The notes under the pieces: generated by a model
What the model saw: the letters and a program-made list of their open reading frames with translations, nothing else
The model's database searches: none
What the model was told of the DNA's origin: nothing
Assembly (NCBI GenBank): GCA_034359265.1
Contig: CP136896.1
Span: forward strand, 34,834,001 to 34,898,000
DNA: 64,000 nucleotides
Direction: 5' to 3'
Source of the DNA: Canna indica
Lineage: Eukaryota > Streptophyta > Magnoliopsida > Zingiberales > Cannaceae
Shown: positions 23,921-37,146 of the stretch, piece by piece
How positions within the stretch are numbered: the first letter of the stretch is position 1
Layout of the letters: each line of letters opens with the position of its first letter
Program-made: the position numbers and the translations under genes

Positions 23921-26343
23921 ATAACTCGATTAACAACTTCTCCCATCGCAGTGAATGTTCTGGAGTCGCTCGGTACTCAGATTACTGGGCGTTTCGAGCT
24001 GATACCCCGAAGTTCAATCAGTCGGCATCGTTCAAGATCTATTAGAAAAATCATGCAATTCTTTGCATTAGTCTGTCAAAAATAACTCGATTAACAACTT
24101 CTCACATCACAGTGAATGTTCTGGAGTCGCTCGGTACTCAGATTACTGGGTGTTTCGAGCCGATACCCCGAAGTTCAATCAGTCGGCCTCGTTCAAAATC
24201 AATTCGAAAAATCGTGCAATTCTTTGCATTAGTCTGTCAAAAATAACTCGATTAACAACTTCTCCCATCACAGTGAATGTTCTGGAGTCGCTCGGGACTC
24301 AGATTACAGGGCGTTTCGAGCGGATACCCCGAAGTTTAATCAGTCGGCATCGTTCAAGATCTATTCGAAAAATCATGCAATTCTTTGCATTAGTCTGTCA
24401 AAAATAACTCGATTAACAACTTCTCCCATCATAGTTAATGTTCTGGAGTCGCTCGGGACTCAGATTACAGGGCGTTTCGAGCCGATACCCCGAAGTTCAA
24501 TCAGTTGGCTTTGTTCAAGATTCTATTCGAAAAATCGTGCAATTCTGTGCATTAGTCTGTCAAAAATAACTCGATTAACAACTTCTCCCATCGCAGTGAA
24601 TGTTCTGGAGTCGCTCGGGACTCAGATTACAGGGCGTTTCGAGCGGATACCCCGAAGTTTAATCAGTCGGCATCGTTCAAGATCTATTCAAAAAATCATG
24701 CAATTCTTTGCATTAGTCTGTCAAAAATAACTCGATTAACAACTTGTCCCATCATAGTTAATGTTCTGGAGTCGCTCGGGACTCAGATTACAGGGCGTTT
24801 CGAGCCGATACCCCGAAGTTCAATCAGTTGGCTTCGTTCAAGATTCTATTCGAAAAATTGTGCAATTCTGTGCATTAGTCTGTCAAAAATAACTCGATTA
24901 ACAACTTCTCCCATCGCAGTGAATGTTTTGGAGTCGCTCGGGACTCTGATTACTGGGCGTTTCGAGCCGATACCCCGAAGTTCAATCAGTCTGCTTCGTT
25001 CAAGATTCGATTCGAAAAATAGTGCAATTCTGTGCATTAGTCTGTCAAGAATAACTCGATTAACAACTTCTCCCATCGCAGTGAATGTTCTGGAGTCGCT
25101 CGGTACTCAGATTACTGGGCGTTTCGAGCCGATACCCCGAAGTTCAATCAGTCGGCCTCGTTCAAAATCAATTCGAAAAATCGTGCAATTCTTTGCATTA
25201 GTCTGTCAAAAATAACTCGATTAACAACTTCTCCCATCACAGTGAATGTTCTGGAGTCGCTCGGGACTCAGATTACAGGGCGTTTCGAGCCGATACCCCG
25301 AAGTTCAATCAGTTGGCTTCGTTCAAGATTCTATTCAAAAAATCGTGCAATTCTGTGCATTAGTCTGTCAAAAATAACTCGATTAACAACTTCTCCCATC
25401 GCAGTGAATGTTCTGGAGTCGCTCGAGACTCTGATTACAGGGCGTTTCGAGCCGATACCCCGAAGTTCAATCAGTCTGCTTCATTCAAGATTCGATTCGA
25501 AAAATAGTGCAATTCTGTGCATTAGTCTGTCAAGAATAACTCGATTAACAACTTCTCCCATCGCAGTGAATGTTCTGGAGTCGCTCGGTACTCAGATTAC
25601 TGGGCGTTTCGAGCCGATACCCCGAAGTTCAATCAGTCGGCCTCGTTCAAAATCAATTTGAAAAATCGTGCAATTCTTTGCATTAGTCTGTCAAAAATAA
25701 CTCGATTAACAACTTCTCCCATCACAGTGAATGTTCTGGAGTCGCTCGGGACTCAGATTACAGGGCGTTTCGAGCCGATACCCCGAAGTTCAATCAGTCT
25801 GCTTCGTTCAAGATTCTATTCGAAAAATAGAGCAATTCTGTGCATTAGTCTGTCGAGAATAACTCGATTAACAACTTCTCCCATCACAGTGAATGTTCTG
25901 GAGTCGCTCGGTACTCAGATTACAGGGCGTTTCGAGCCGATACCCCGAAGTTCAATCAGTTGGCTTTGTTCAAGATTCTATTCGAAAAATCGTGCAATTC
26001 TGTGCATTAGTCTGTCAAAAATAACTCGATTAACAACTTCTCCCATCGCAGTGAATGTTCTGGAGTCGCTCGGGACTCAGATTACAGGGCGTTTCGAGCG
26101 GATACCCCGAAGTTTAATCAGTCGGCATCGTTCAAGATCTATTCGAAAAATCATGCAATTCTTTGCATTAGTCTGTCAAAAATAACTCGATTAACAACTT
26201 CTCCCATCATAGTTAATGTTCTGGAGTCGCTCGGGACTCAGATTACAGGGCGTTTCGAGCCGATACCCCGAAGTTCAATCAGTTGGCTTCGTTCAAGATT
26301 CTATTCGAAAAATCGTGCAATTCTGTGCATTAGTCTGTCAAAA
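23921..26343. repeat. Higher-order repeat, 15-mer of 2423 bp, copy 2
   Basis: Same order and marks as 16175-18597 at an offset of 7746 bp, including ACTTGTCCC and GCTCGAGACTC. The last D here has the ordinary TAATGTTCTGG. Confidence 0.9.
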
Positions 26344-28279
26344 ATAACTCGATTAACAACTTCTCCCATCGCAGTGAATGTTCTGGAGTCGCTCGGTACT
26401 CAGATTACTGGGCGTTTCGAGCTGATACCCCGAAGTTCAATCAGTCGGCATCGTTCAAGATCTATTAGAAAAATCATGCATTTCTTTGCATTAGTCTGTC
26501 AAAAATAACTCGATTAACAACTTCTCACATCACAGTGAATGTTCTGGAGTCGCTCGGTACTCAGATTACTGGGTGTTTCGAGCCGATACCCCGAAGTTCA
26601 ATCAGTCGGCCTCGTTCAAAATCAATTCGAAAAATCGTGCAATTCTTTGCATTAGTCTGTCAAAAATAACTCGATTAACAACTTCTCCCATCACAGTGAA
26701 TGTTCTGGAGTCGCTCGGGACTCAGATTACAGGGCGTTTCGAGCGGATACCCCGAAGTTTAATCAGTCGGCATCGTTCAAGATCTATTCGAAAAATCATG
26801 CAATTCTTTGCATTAGTCTGTCAAAAATAACTCGATTAACAACTTCTCCCATCATAGTTAATGTTCTGGAGTCGCTCGGGACTCAGATTACAGGGCGTTT
26901 CGAGCCGATACCCCGAAGTTCAATCAGTTGGCTTTGTTCAAGATTCTATTCGAAAAATCGTGCAATTCTGTGCATTAGTCTGTCAAAAATAACTCGATTA
27001 ACAACTTCTCCCATCGCAGTGAATGTTCTGGAGTCGCTCGGGACTCAGATTACAGGGCGTTTCGAGCGGATACCCCGAAGTTTAATCAGTCGGCATCGTT
27101 CAAAATCTATTCGAAAAATCATGCAATTCTTTGCATTAGTCTGTCAAAAATAACTCGATTAACAACTTCTCCCATCATAGTTAATGTTCTGGAGTCGCTC
27201 GGGACTCAGATTACAGGGCGTTTCGAGCCGATACCCCGAAGTTCAATCAGTTGGCTTCGTTCAAGATTCTATTCGAAAAATCGTGCAATTCTGTGCATTA
27301 GTCTGTCAAAAATAACTCGATTAACAACTTCTCCCATCGCAGTGAATGTTCTGGAGTCGCTCGGTACTCAGATTACTGGGCGTTTCGAGCTGATACCCCG
27401 AAGTTCAATCAGTCGGCATCGTTCAAGATCTATTAGAAAAATCATGCATTTCTTTGCATTAGTCTGTCAAAAATAACTCGATTAACAACTTCTCACATCA
27501 CAGTGAATGTTCTGGAGTCGCTCGGTACTCAGATTACTGGGTGTTTCGAGCCGATACCCCGAAGTTCAATCAGTCGGCCTCGTTCAAAATCAATTCGAAA
27601 AATCGTGCAATTCTTTGCATTAGTCTGTCAAAAATAACTCGATTAACAACTTCTCCCATCACAGTGAATGTTCTGGAGTCGCTCGGGACTCAGATTATAG
27701 GGCGTTTCGAGCGGATACCCCGAAGTTTAATCAGTCGGCATCGTTCAAGATCTATTCGAAAAATCATGCAATTCTTTGCATTAGTCTGTCAAAAATAACT
27801 CGATTAACAACTTCTCCCATCATAGTTAATGTTCTGGAGTCGCTCGGGACTCAGATTACAGGGCGTTTCGAGCCGATACCCCGAAGTTCAATCAGTTGGC
27901 TTTGTTCAAGATTCTATTCGAAAAATCGTGCAATTCTGTGCATTAGTCTGTCAAAAATAACTCGATTAACAACTTCTCCCATCGCAGTGAATGTTCTGGA
28001 GTCGCTCGGGACTCAGATTACAGGGCGTTTCGAGCGGATACCCCGAAGTTTAATCAGTCGGCATCGTTCAAGATCTATTCAAAAAATCATGCAATTCTTT
28101 GCATTAGTCTGTCAAAAATAACTCGATTAACAACTTCTCCCATCATAGTTAATGTTCTGGAGTCGCTCGGGACTCAGATTACAGGGCGTTTCGAGCCGAT
28201 ACCCCGTAGTTCAATCAGTTGGCTTCGTTCAAGATTCTATTCGAAAAATTGTGCAATTCTGTGCATTAGTCTGTCAAAA
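26344..28279. repeat. Two hexamers of 968 bp, second pair
   Basis: 26344-27311 and 27312-28279 match 18598-20533 at the same 7746-bp offset, including GATTATAGGG and the D2 form in the second unit. A private TTCAAAATCTATTCG lies in a B near 27100. Confidence 0.92.
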
Positions 28280-29570
28280 ATAACTCGATTAACAACTTCT
28301 CCCATCGCAGTGAATGTTCTGGAGTCGCTCGGTACTCAGATTACTGGGCGTTTCGAGCTGATACCCCGAAGTTCAATCAGTCGGCATCATTCAAGATCTA
28401 TTAGAAAAATCATGCAATTCTTTGCATTAGTCTGTCAAAAATAACTCGATTAACAACTTCTCACATCACAGTGAATGTTCTGGAGTCGCTCGGTACTCAG
28501 ATTACTGGGTGTTTCGAGCCGATACCCCGAAGTTCAATCAGTCGGCCTCGTTCAAAATCAATTCGAAAAATCGTGCAATTCTTTGCATTAGCCTGTCAAA
28601 AATAACTCGATTAACAACTTCTCCCATCACAGTGAATGTTCTGGAGTCGCTCCGGACTCAGATTACAGGGTGTTTCGAGCGGATACCCCGAAGTTTAATC
28701 AGTCGGCATCGTTCAAGATCTATTCGAAAAATCATGCAATTCTTTGCATTAGTCTGTCAAAAATAACTCGATTAACAACTTCTCCCATCATAGTTAATGT
28801 TCTGGAGTCGCTCGGGACTCAGATTACAGGGCGTTTCGAGCCGATACCCCGAAGTTCAATCAGTTGGCTTTGTTCAAGATTCTATTCGAAAAATCGTGCA
28901 ATTCTGTGCATTAGTCTGTCAAAAATAACTCGATTAACAACTTCTCCCATCGCAGTGAATGTTCTGGAGTCGCACGGGACTCAGATTACAGGGCATTTCG
29001 AGCGGATACCCCGAAGTTTAATCAGTCGGCATCGTTCAAGATCTATTCGAAAAATCATGCAATTCTTTGCATTAGTCTGTCAAAAATAACTCGATTAACA
29101 ACTTCTCCCATCATAGTTAATGTTCTGGAGTCGCTCGGGACTCAGATTACAGGGCGTTTCGAGCCGATACCCCGAAGTTCAATCAGTTGGCTTCGTTCAA
29201 GATTCTATTCGAAAAATCGTGCAATTCTGTGCATTAGTCTGTCAAAAATAACTCGATTAACAACTTCTCCCATCGCAGTGAATGTTCTGGAGTCGCTCGG
29301 GACTCAGATTACAGGGCGTTTCGAGCGGATACCCCGAAGTTTAATCAGTCGGCATCGTTCAAGATCTATTCAAAAAATCATGCAATTCTTTGCATTAGTC
29401 TGTCAAAAATAACTCGATTAACAACTTCTCCCATCATAGTTAATGTTCTGGAGTCGCTCGGGACTCAGATTACAGGGCGTTTCGAGCCGATACCCCGTAG
29501 TTCAATCAGTTGGCTTCGTTCAAGATTCTATTCGAAAAATTGTGCAATTCTGTGCATTAGTCTGTCAAAA
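28280..29570. repeat. J-A3-B2-C-B-D hexamer plus B-D2 (1291 bp)
   Basis: The hexamer 28280-29247 carries TCGCACGGGAC and GGGCATTTC in its second B, like the unit at 21985 rather than its 7746-bp partner at 20534. It is followed by B (TTCAAAAAATC) and D2. The right end of the 7746-bp duplication therefore lies near here. Confidence 0.85.
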
Positions 29571-31021
29571 ATAACTCGATTAACAACTTCTCCCATCGCA
29601 GTGAATGTTCTGGAGTCGCTCGGTACTCAGATTACTGGGCGTTTCGAGCTGATACCCCGAAGTTCAATCAGTCGGCATCATTCAAGATCTATTAGAAAAA
29701 TCATGCAATTCTTTGCATTAGTCTGTCAAAAATAACTCGATTAACAACTTCTCACATCACAGTGAATGTTCTGGAGTCGCTCGGTACTCAGATTACTGGG
29801 TGTTTCGAGCCGATACCCCGAAGTTCAATCAGTCGGCCTCGTTCAAAATCAATTCGAAAAATCGTGCAATTCTTTGCATTAGCCTGTCAAAAATAACTCG
29901 ATTAACAACTTCTCCCATCACAGTGAATGTTCTGGAGTCGCTCCGGACTCAGATTACAGGGTGTTTCGAGCGGATACCCCGAAGTTTAATCAGTCGGCAT
30001 CGTTCAAGATCTATTCGAAAAATCATGCAATTCTTTGCATTAGTCTGTCAAAAATAACTCGATTAACAACTTCTCCCATCATAGTTAATGTTCTGGAGTC
30101 GCTCGGGACTCAGATTACAGGGCGTTTCGAGCCGATACCCCGAAGTTCAATCAGTTGGCTTTGTTCAAGATTCTATTCGAAAAATCGTGCAATTCTGTGC
30201 ATTAGTCTGTCAAAAATAACTCGATTAACAACTTCTCCCATCGCAGTGAATGTTCTGGAGTCGCTCGGGACTCAGATTACAGGGCGTTTCGAGCGGATAC
30301 CCCGAAGTTTAATCAGTCGGCATCGTTCAAGATCTATTCGAAAAATCATGCAATTCTTTGCATTAGTCTGTCAAAAATAACTCGATTAACAACTTCTCCC
30401 ATCATAGTTAATGTTCTGGAGTCGCTCGGGACTCAGATTACAGGGCGTTTCGAGCCGATACCCCGAAGTTCAATCAGTTGGCTTCGTTCAAGATTCTATT
30501 CGAAAAATCGTGCAATTCTGTGCATTAGTCTGTCAAAAATAACTCGATTAACAACTTCTCCCATCGCAGTGAATGTTCTGGAGTCGCTCGGTACTCAGAT
30601 TACTGGGCGTTTCAAGCCGATACCCCGAAGTTCAATCAGTCGGCTTCGTTCAAAATCAATTCGAAAAATCATGCAATTATGTGCATTAGTCTGTCAAAAA
30701 TAACTCGATTAACAACTTCTCCCATCGCAGTGAATGTTCGGAGTCGCTCGGTACTCAGATTACTGGGCGTTTCGAACTGATACCCCGATGTTCAATCAGT
30801 CGACATCGTTCAAGATCTATTCAAAAAATCATGCAATTCTTTGCATTAGTCTGTCAAAAATAACTCGATTAACAACTTCTCCCATCATAGTTAATGTTCT
30901 GGAGTCGCTCGGGACTCAGATTACAGGGCGTTTCGAGCCGATACCCCGTAGTTCAATCAGTTGGCTTCGTTCAAGATTCTATTCGAAAAATTGTGCAATT
31001 CTGTGCATTAGTCTGTCAAAA
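29571..31021. repeat. 9-mer of 1451 bp, region III unit 1
   Basis: J-A3-B2-C-B-D-L-K-D2, the same cycle as 20534-21984, now in tandem copies. Confidence 0.92.
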
Positions 31022-32472
31022 ATAACTCGATTAACAACTTCTCCCATCGCAGTGAATGTTCTGGAGTCGCTCGGTACTCAGATTACTGGGCGTTTCGAGC
31101 TGATACCCCGAAGTTCAATCAGTCGGCATCATTCAAGATCTATTAGAAAAATCATGCAATTCTTTGCATTAGTCTGTCAAAAATAACTCGATTAACAACT
31201 TCTCACATCACAGTGAATGTTCTGGAGTCGCTCGGTACTCAGATTACTGGGTGTTTCGAGCCGATACCCCGAAGTTCAATCAGTCGGCCTCGTTCAAAAT
31301 CAATTCGAAAAATCGTGCAATTCTTTGCATTAGCCTGTCAAAAATAACTCGATTAACAACTTCTCCCATCACAGTGAATGTTCTGGAGTCGCTCCGGACT
31401 CAGATTACAGGGTGTTTCGAGCGGATACCCCGAAGTTTAATCAGTCGGCATCGTTCAAGATCTATTCGAAAAATCATGCAATTCTTTGCATTAGTCTGTC
31501 AAAAATAACTCGATTAACAACTTCTCCCATCATAGTTAATGTTCTGGAGTCGCTCGGGACTCAGATTACAGGGCGTTTCGAGCCGATACCCCGAAGTTCA
31601 ATCAGTTGGCTTTGTTCAAGATTCTATTCGAAAAATCGTGCAATTCTGTGCATTAGTCTGTCAAAAATAACTCGATTAACAACTTCTCCCATCGCAGTGA
31701 ATGTTCTGGAGTCGCTCGGGACTCAGATTACAGGGCATTTCGAGCGGATACCCCGAAGTTTAATCAGTCGGCATCGTTCAAGATCTATTCGAAAAATCAT
31801 GCAATTCTTTGCATTAGTCTGTCAAAAATAACTCGATTAACAACTTCTCCCATCATAGTTAATGTTCTGGAGTCGCTCGGGACTCAGATTACAGGGCGTT
31901 TCGAGCCGATACCCCGAAGTTCAATCAGTTGGCTTCGTTCAAGATTCTATTCGAAAAATCGTGCAATTCTGTGCATTAGTCTGTCAAAAATAACTCGATT
32001 AACAACTTCTCCCATCGCAGTGAATGTTCTGGAGTCGCTCGGTACTCAGATTACTGGGCGTTTCAAGCCGATACCCCGAAGTTCAATCAGTCGGCTTCGT
32101 TCAAAATCAATTCGAAAAATCATGCAATTATGTGCATTAGTCTGTCAAAAATAACTCGATTAACAACTTCTCCCATCGCAGTGAATGTTCGGAGTCGCTC
32201 GGTACTCAGATTACTGGGCGTTTCGAACTGATACCCCGATGTTCAATCAGTCGACATCGTTCAAGATCTATTCAAAAAATCATGCAATTCTTTGCATTAG
32301 TCTGTCAAAAATAACTCGATTAACAACTTCTCCCATCATAGTTAATGTTCTGGAGTCGCTCGGGACTCAGATTACAGGGCGTTTCGAGCCGATACCCCGT
32401 AGTTCAATCAGTTGGCTTCGTTCAAGATTCTATTCGAAAAATTGTGCAATTCTATGCATTAGTCTGTCAAAA
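31022..32472. repeat. 9-mer of 1451 bp, region III unit 2
   Basis: Same nine monomers. Its second B has GGGCATTTC, and its D2 has AATTCTATGC, which recurs in later units. Confidence 0.92.
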
Positions 32473-34406
32473 ATAACTCGATTAACAACTTCTCCCATCG
32501 CAGTGAATGTTCTGGAGTCGCTCGGTACTCAGATTACTGGGCGTTTCGAGCTGATACCCCGAAGTTCAATCAGTCGGCATCATTCAAGATCTATTAGAAA
32601 AATCATGCAATTCTTTGCATTAGTCTGTCAAAAATAACTCGATTAACAACTTCTCACATCACAGTGAATGTTCTGGAGTCGCTCGGTACTCAGATTACTG
32701 GGTGTTTCGAGCCGATACCCCGAAGTTCAATCAGTCGGCCTCGTTCAAAATCAATTCGAAAAATCGTGCAATTCTTTGCATTAGTCTGTCAAAAATAACT
32801 CGATTAACAACTTCTCCCATCACAGTGAATGTTCTGGAGTCGCTCCGGACTCAGATTACAGGGTGTTTCGAGCGGATACCCCGAAGTTTAATCAGTCGGC
32901 ATCGTTCAAGATCTATTCGAAAAATCATGCAATTCTTTGCATTAGTCTGTCAAAAATAACTCGATTAACAACTTCTCCCATCATAGTTAATGTTCTGGAG
33001 TCGCTCGGGACTCAGATTACAGGGCGTTTCGAGCCGATACCCCGAAGTTCAATCAGTTGGCTTTGTTCAAGATTCTATTCGAAAAATCGTGCAATTCTGT
33101 GCATTAGTCTGTCAAAAATAACTCGATTAACAACTTCTCCCATCGCAGTGAATGTTCTGGAGTCGCTCGGGACTCAGATTACAGGGCGTTTCGAGCGGAT
33201 ACCCCGAAGTTTAATCAGTCGGCATCGTTCAAGATCTATTCGAAAAATCATGCAATTCTTTGCATTAGTCTGTCAAAAATAACTCGATTAACAACTTCTC
33301 CCATCATAGTTAATGTTCTGGAGTCGCTCGGGACTCAGATTACAGGGCGTTTCGAGCCGATACCCCGAAGTTCAATCAGTTGGCTTCGTTCAAGATTCTA
33401 TTCGAAAAATCGTGCAATTCTGTGCATTAGTCTGTCAAAAATAACTCGATTAACAACTTCTCCCATCGCAGTGAATGTTCTGGAGTCGCTCGGTACTCAG
33501 ATTACTGGGCGTTTCAAGCCGATACCCCGAAGTTCAATCAGTCGGCTTCGTTCAAAATCAATTCGAAAAATCATGCAATTATGTGCATTAGTCTGTCAAA
33601 AATAACTCGATTAACAACTTCTCCCATCGCAGTGAATGTTCGGAGTCGCTCGGTACTCAGATTACTGGGCGTTTCGAACTGATACCCCGATGTTCAATCA
33701 GTCGACATCGTTCAAGATCTATTCGAAAAATCATGCAATTCTTTGCATTAGTCTGTCAAAAATAACTCGATTAACAACTTCTCCCATCACAGTGAATGTT
33801 CTGGAGTCGCTCGGGACTCAGATTACAGGGCGTTTCGAGCCGATACCCCGAAGTTCAATCAGTCTGCTTCGTTCAAGATTCTATTCGAAAAGTAGTGCAA
33901 TTATGTGCATTAGTCTGTCGAGAATAACTCGATTAACAACTTCTCCCATCGCAGTGAATGTTCTGGAGTCGCTCGGTACTCAGATTACTGGGCGTTTCAA
34001 GCCGATACCCAGAAGTTCAATCAGTCGGCTTCGTTCAAAATCAATTCGAAAAATCATGCAATTATGTGCATTAGTCTGTCAAAAATAACTCGATTAACAA
34101 CTTCTCCCATCGCAGTGAATGTTCGGAGTCGCTCGGTACTCAGATTACTGGGCGTTTCGAACTGATACCCCGATGTTCAATCAGTCGACATCGTTCAAGA
34201 TCTATTCAAAAAATCATGCAATTCTTTGCATTAGTCTGTCAAAAATAACTCGATTAACAACTTCTCCCATCATAGTTAATGTTCTGGAGTCGCTCGGGAC
34301 TCAGATTACAGGGCGTTTCGAGCCGATACCCCGTAGTTCAATCAGTTGGCTTCGTTCAAGATTCTATTCGAAAAATTGTGCAATTCTGTGCATTAGTCTG
34401 TCAAAA
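32473..34406. repeat. 12-mer of 1934 bp (9-mer with M-N-K inserted)
   Basis: J-A3-B2-C-B-D-L-K-M-N-K-D2. The extra 483 bp is M (162), N (161) and K (160). N is L-like with ACCCAGAAG and is seen only here and at 36664. Confidence 0.9.
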
Positions 34407-35857
34407 ATAACTCGATTAACAACTTCTCCCATCGCAGTGAATGTTCTGGAGTCGCTCGGTACTCAGATTACTGGGCGTTTCGAGCTGATACCCCGAAGTT
34501 CAATCAGTCGGCATCATTCAAGATCTATTAGAAAAATCATGCAATTCTTTGCATTAGTCTGTCAAAAATAACTCGATTAACAACTTCTCACATCACAGTG
34601 AATGTTCTGGAGTCGCTCGGTACTCAGATTACTGGGTGTTTCGAGCCGATACCCCGAAGTTCAATCAGTCGGCCTCGTTCAAAATCAATTCGAAAAATCG
34701 TGCAATTCTTTGCATTAGCCTGTCAAAAATAACTCGATTAACAACTTCTCCCATCACAGTGAATGTTCTGGAGTCGCTCCGGACTCAGATTACAGGGTGT
34801 TTCGAGCGGATACCCCGAAGTTTAATCAGTCGGCATCGTTCAAGATCTATTCGAAAAATCATGCAATTCTTTGCATTAGTCTGTCAAAAATAACTCGATT
34901 AACAACTTCTCCCATCATAGTTAATGTTCTGGAGTCGCTCGGGACTCAGATTACAGGGCGTTTCGAGCCGATACCCCGTAGTTCAATCAGTTGGCTTTGT
35001 TCAAGATTCTATTCGAAAAATCGTGCAATTCTGTGCATTAGTCTGTCAAAAATAACTCGATTAACAACTTCTCCCATCGCAGTGAATGTTCTGGAGTCGC
35101 TCGGGACTCAGATTACAGGGCGTTTCGAGCGGATACCCCGAAGTTTAATCAGTCGGCATCGTTCAAGATCTATTCGAAAAATCATGCAATTCTTTGCATT
35201 AGTCTGTCAAAAATAACTCGATTAACAACTTCTCCCATCATAGTTAATGTTCTGGAGTCGCTCGGGACTCAGATTACAGGGCGTTTCGAGCCGATACCCC
35301 GAAGTTCAATCAGTTGGCTTCGTTCAAGATTCTATTCGAAAAATCGTGCAATTCTGTGCATTAGTCTGTCAAAAATAACTCGATTAACAACTTCTCCCAT
35401 CGCAGTGAATGTTCTGGAGTCGCTCGGTACTCAGATTACTGGGCGTTTCAAGCCGATACCCCGAAGTTCAATCAGTCGGCTTCGTTCAAAATCAATTCGA
35501 AAAATCATGCAATTATGTGCATTAGTCTGTCAAAAATAACTCGATTAACAACTTCTCCCATCGCAGTGAATGTTCGGAGTCGCTCGGTACTCAGATTACT
35601 GGGCGTTTCGAACTGATACCCCGATGTTCAATCAGTCGACATCGTTCAAGATCTATTCAAAAAATCATGCAATTCTTTGCATTAGTCTGTCAAAAATAAC
35701 TCGATTAACAACTTCTCCCATCATAGTTAATGTTCTGGAGTCGCTCGGGACTCAGATTACAGGGCGTTTCGAGCCGATACCCCGTAGTTCAATCAGTTGG
35801 CTTCGTTCAAGATTCTATTCGAAAAATTGTGCAATTCTATGCATTAGTCTGTCAAAA
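34407..35857. repeat. 9-mer of 1451 bp, region III unit 4
   Basis: Standard nine-monomer unit. C here reads CCGTAGTTC with TTGGCTTT, a mix of D2 and C marks. Confidence 0.88.
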
Positions 35858-37146
35858 ATAACTCGATTAACAACTTCTCCCATCGCAGTGAATGTTCTGG
35901 AGTCGCTCGGTACTCAGATTACTGGGCGTTTCGAGCTGATACCCCGAAGTTCAATCAGTCGGCATCATTCAAGATCTATTCGAAAAATCATGCAATTCTT
36001 TGCATTAGTCTGTCAAAAATAACTCGATTAACAACTTCTCCCATCATAGTTAATGTTCTGGAGTCGCTCGGGACTCAGATTACAGGGCGTTTCGAGCCGA
36101 TACCCCGTAGTTCAATCAGTTGGCTTCGTTCAAGATTCTATTCGAAAAATTGTGCAATTCTGTGCATTAGTCTGTCAAAAATAACTCGATTAACAACTTC
36201 TCCCATCGCAGTGAATGTTCTGGAGTCGCTCGGTACTCAGATTACTGGGCGTTTCAAGCCGATACCCCGAAGTTCAATCAGTCGGCTTCGTTCAAAATCA
36301 ATTCGAAAAATCATGCAATTATGTGCATTAGTCTGTCAAAAATAACTCGATTAACAACTTCTCCCATCGCAGTGAATGTTCGGAGTCGCTCGGTACTCAG
36401 ATTACTGGGCGTTTCGAACTGATACCCCGATGTTCAATCAGTCGACATCGTTCAAGATCTATTCGAAAAATCATGCAATTCTTTGCATTAGTCTGTCAAA
36501 AATAACTCGATTAACAACTTCTCCCATCACAGTGAATGTTCTGGAGTCGCTCGGGACTCAGATTACAGGGCGTTTCGAGCCGATACCCCGAAGTTCAATC
36601 AGTCTGCTTCGTTCAAGATTCTATTCGAAAAGTAGTGCAATTATGTGCATTAGTCTGTCGAGAATAACTCGATTAACAACTTCTCCCATCGCAGTGAATG
36701 TTCTGGAGTCGCTCGGTACTCAGATTACTGGGCGTTTCAAGCCGATACCCAGAAGTTCAATCAGTCGGCTTCGTTCAAAATCAATTCGAAAAATCATGCA
36801 ATTATGTGCATTAGTCTGTCAAAAATAACTCGATTAACAACTTCTCCCATCGCAGTGAATGTTCGGAGTCGCTCGGTACTCAGATTACTGGGCGTTTCGA
36901 ACTGATACCCCGATGTTCAATCAGTCGACATCGTTCAAGATCTATTCAAAAAATCATGCAATTCTTTGCATTAGTCTGTCAAAAATAACTCGATTAACAA
37001 CTTCTCCCATCATAGTTAATGTTCTGGAGTCGCTCGGGACTCAGATTACAGGGCGTTTCGAGCCGATACCCCGTAGTTCAATCAGTTGGCTTCGTTCAAG
37101 ATTCTATTCGAAAAATTGTGCAATTCTGTGCATTAGTCTGTCAAAA
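35858..37146. repeat. Rearranged 8-mer of 1289 bp without A3
   Basis: J-D2-L-K-M-N-K-D2. J ends in CTATTCGAAAAA instead of CTATTAGAAAAA and is the only J in the window not followed by A3, so it is a J/B-type recombinant joined to D2. The K-M-N-K block repeats that of 33602-34244 at an offset of 2740 bp. Confidence 0.87.
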
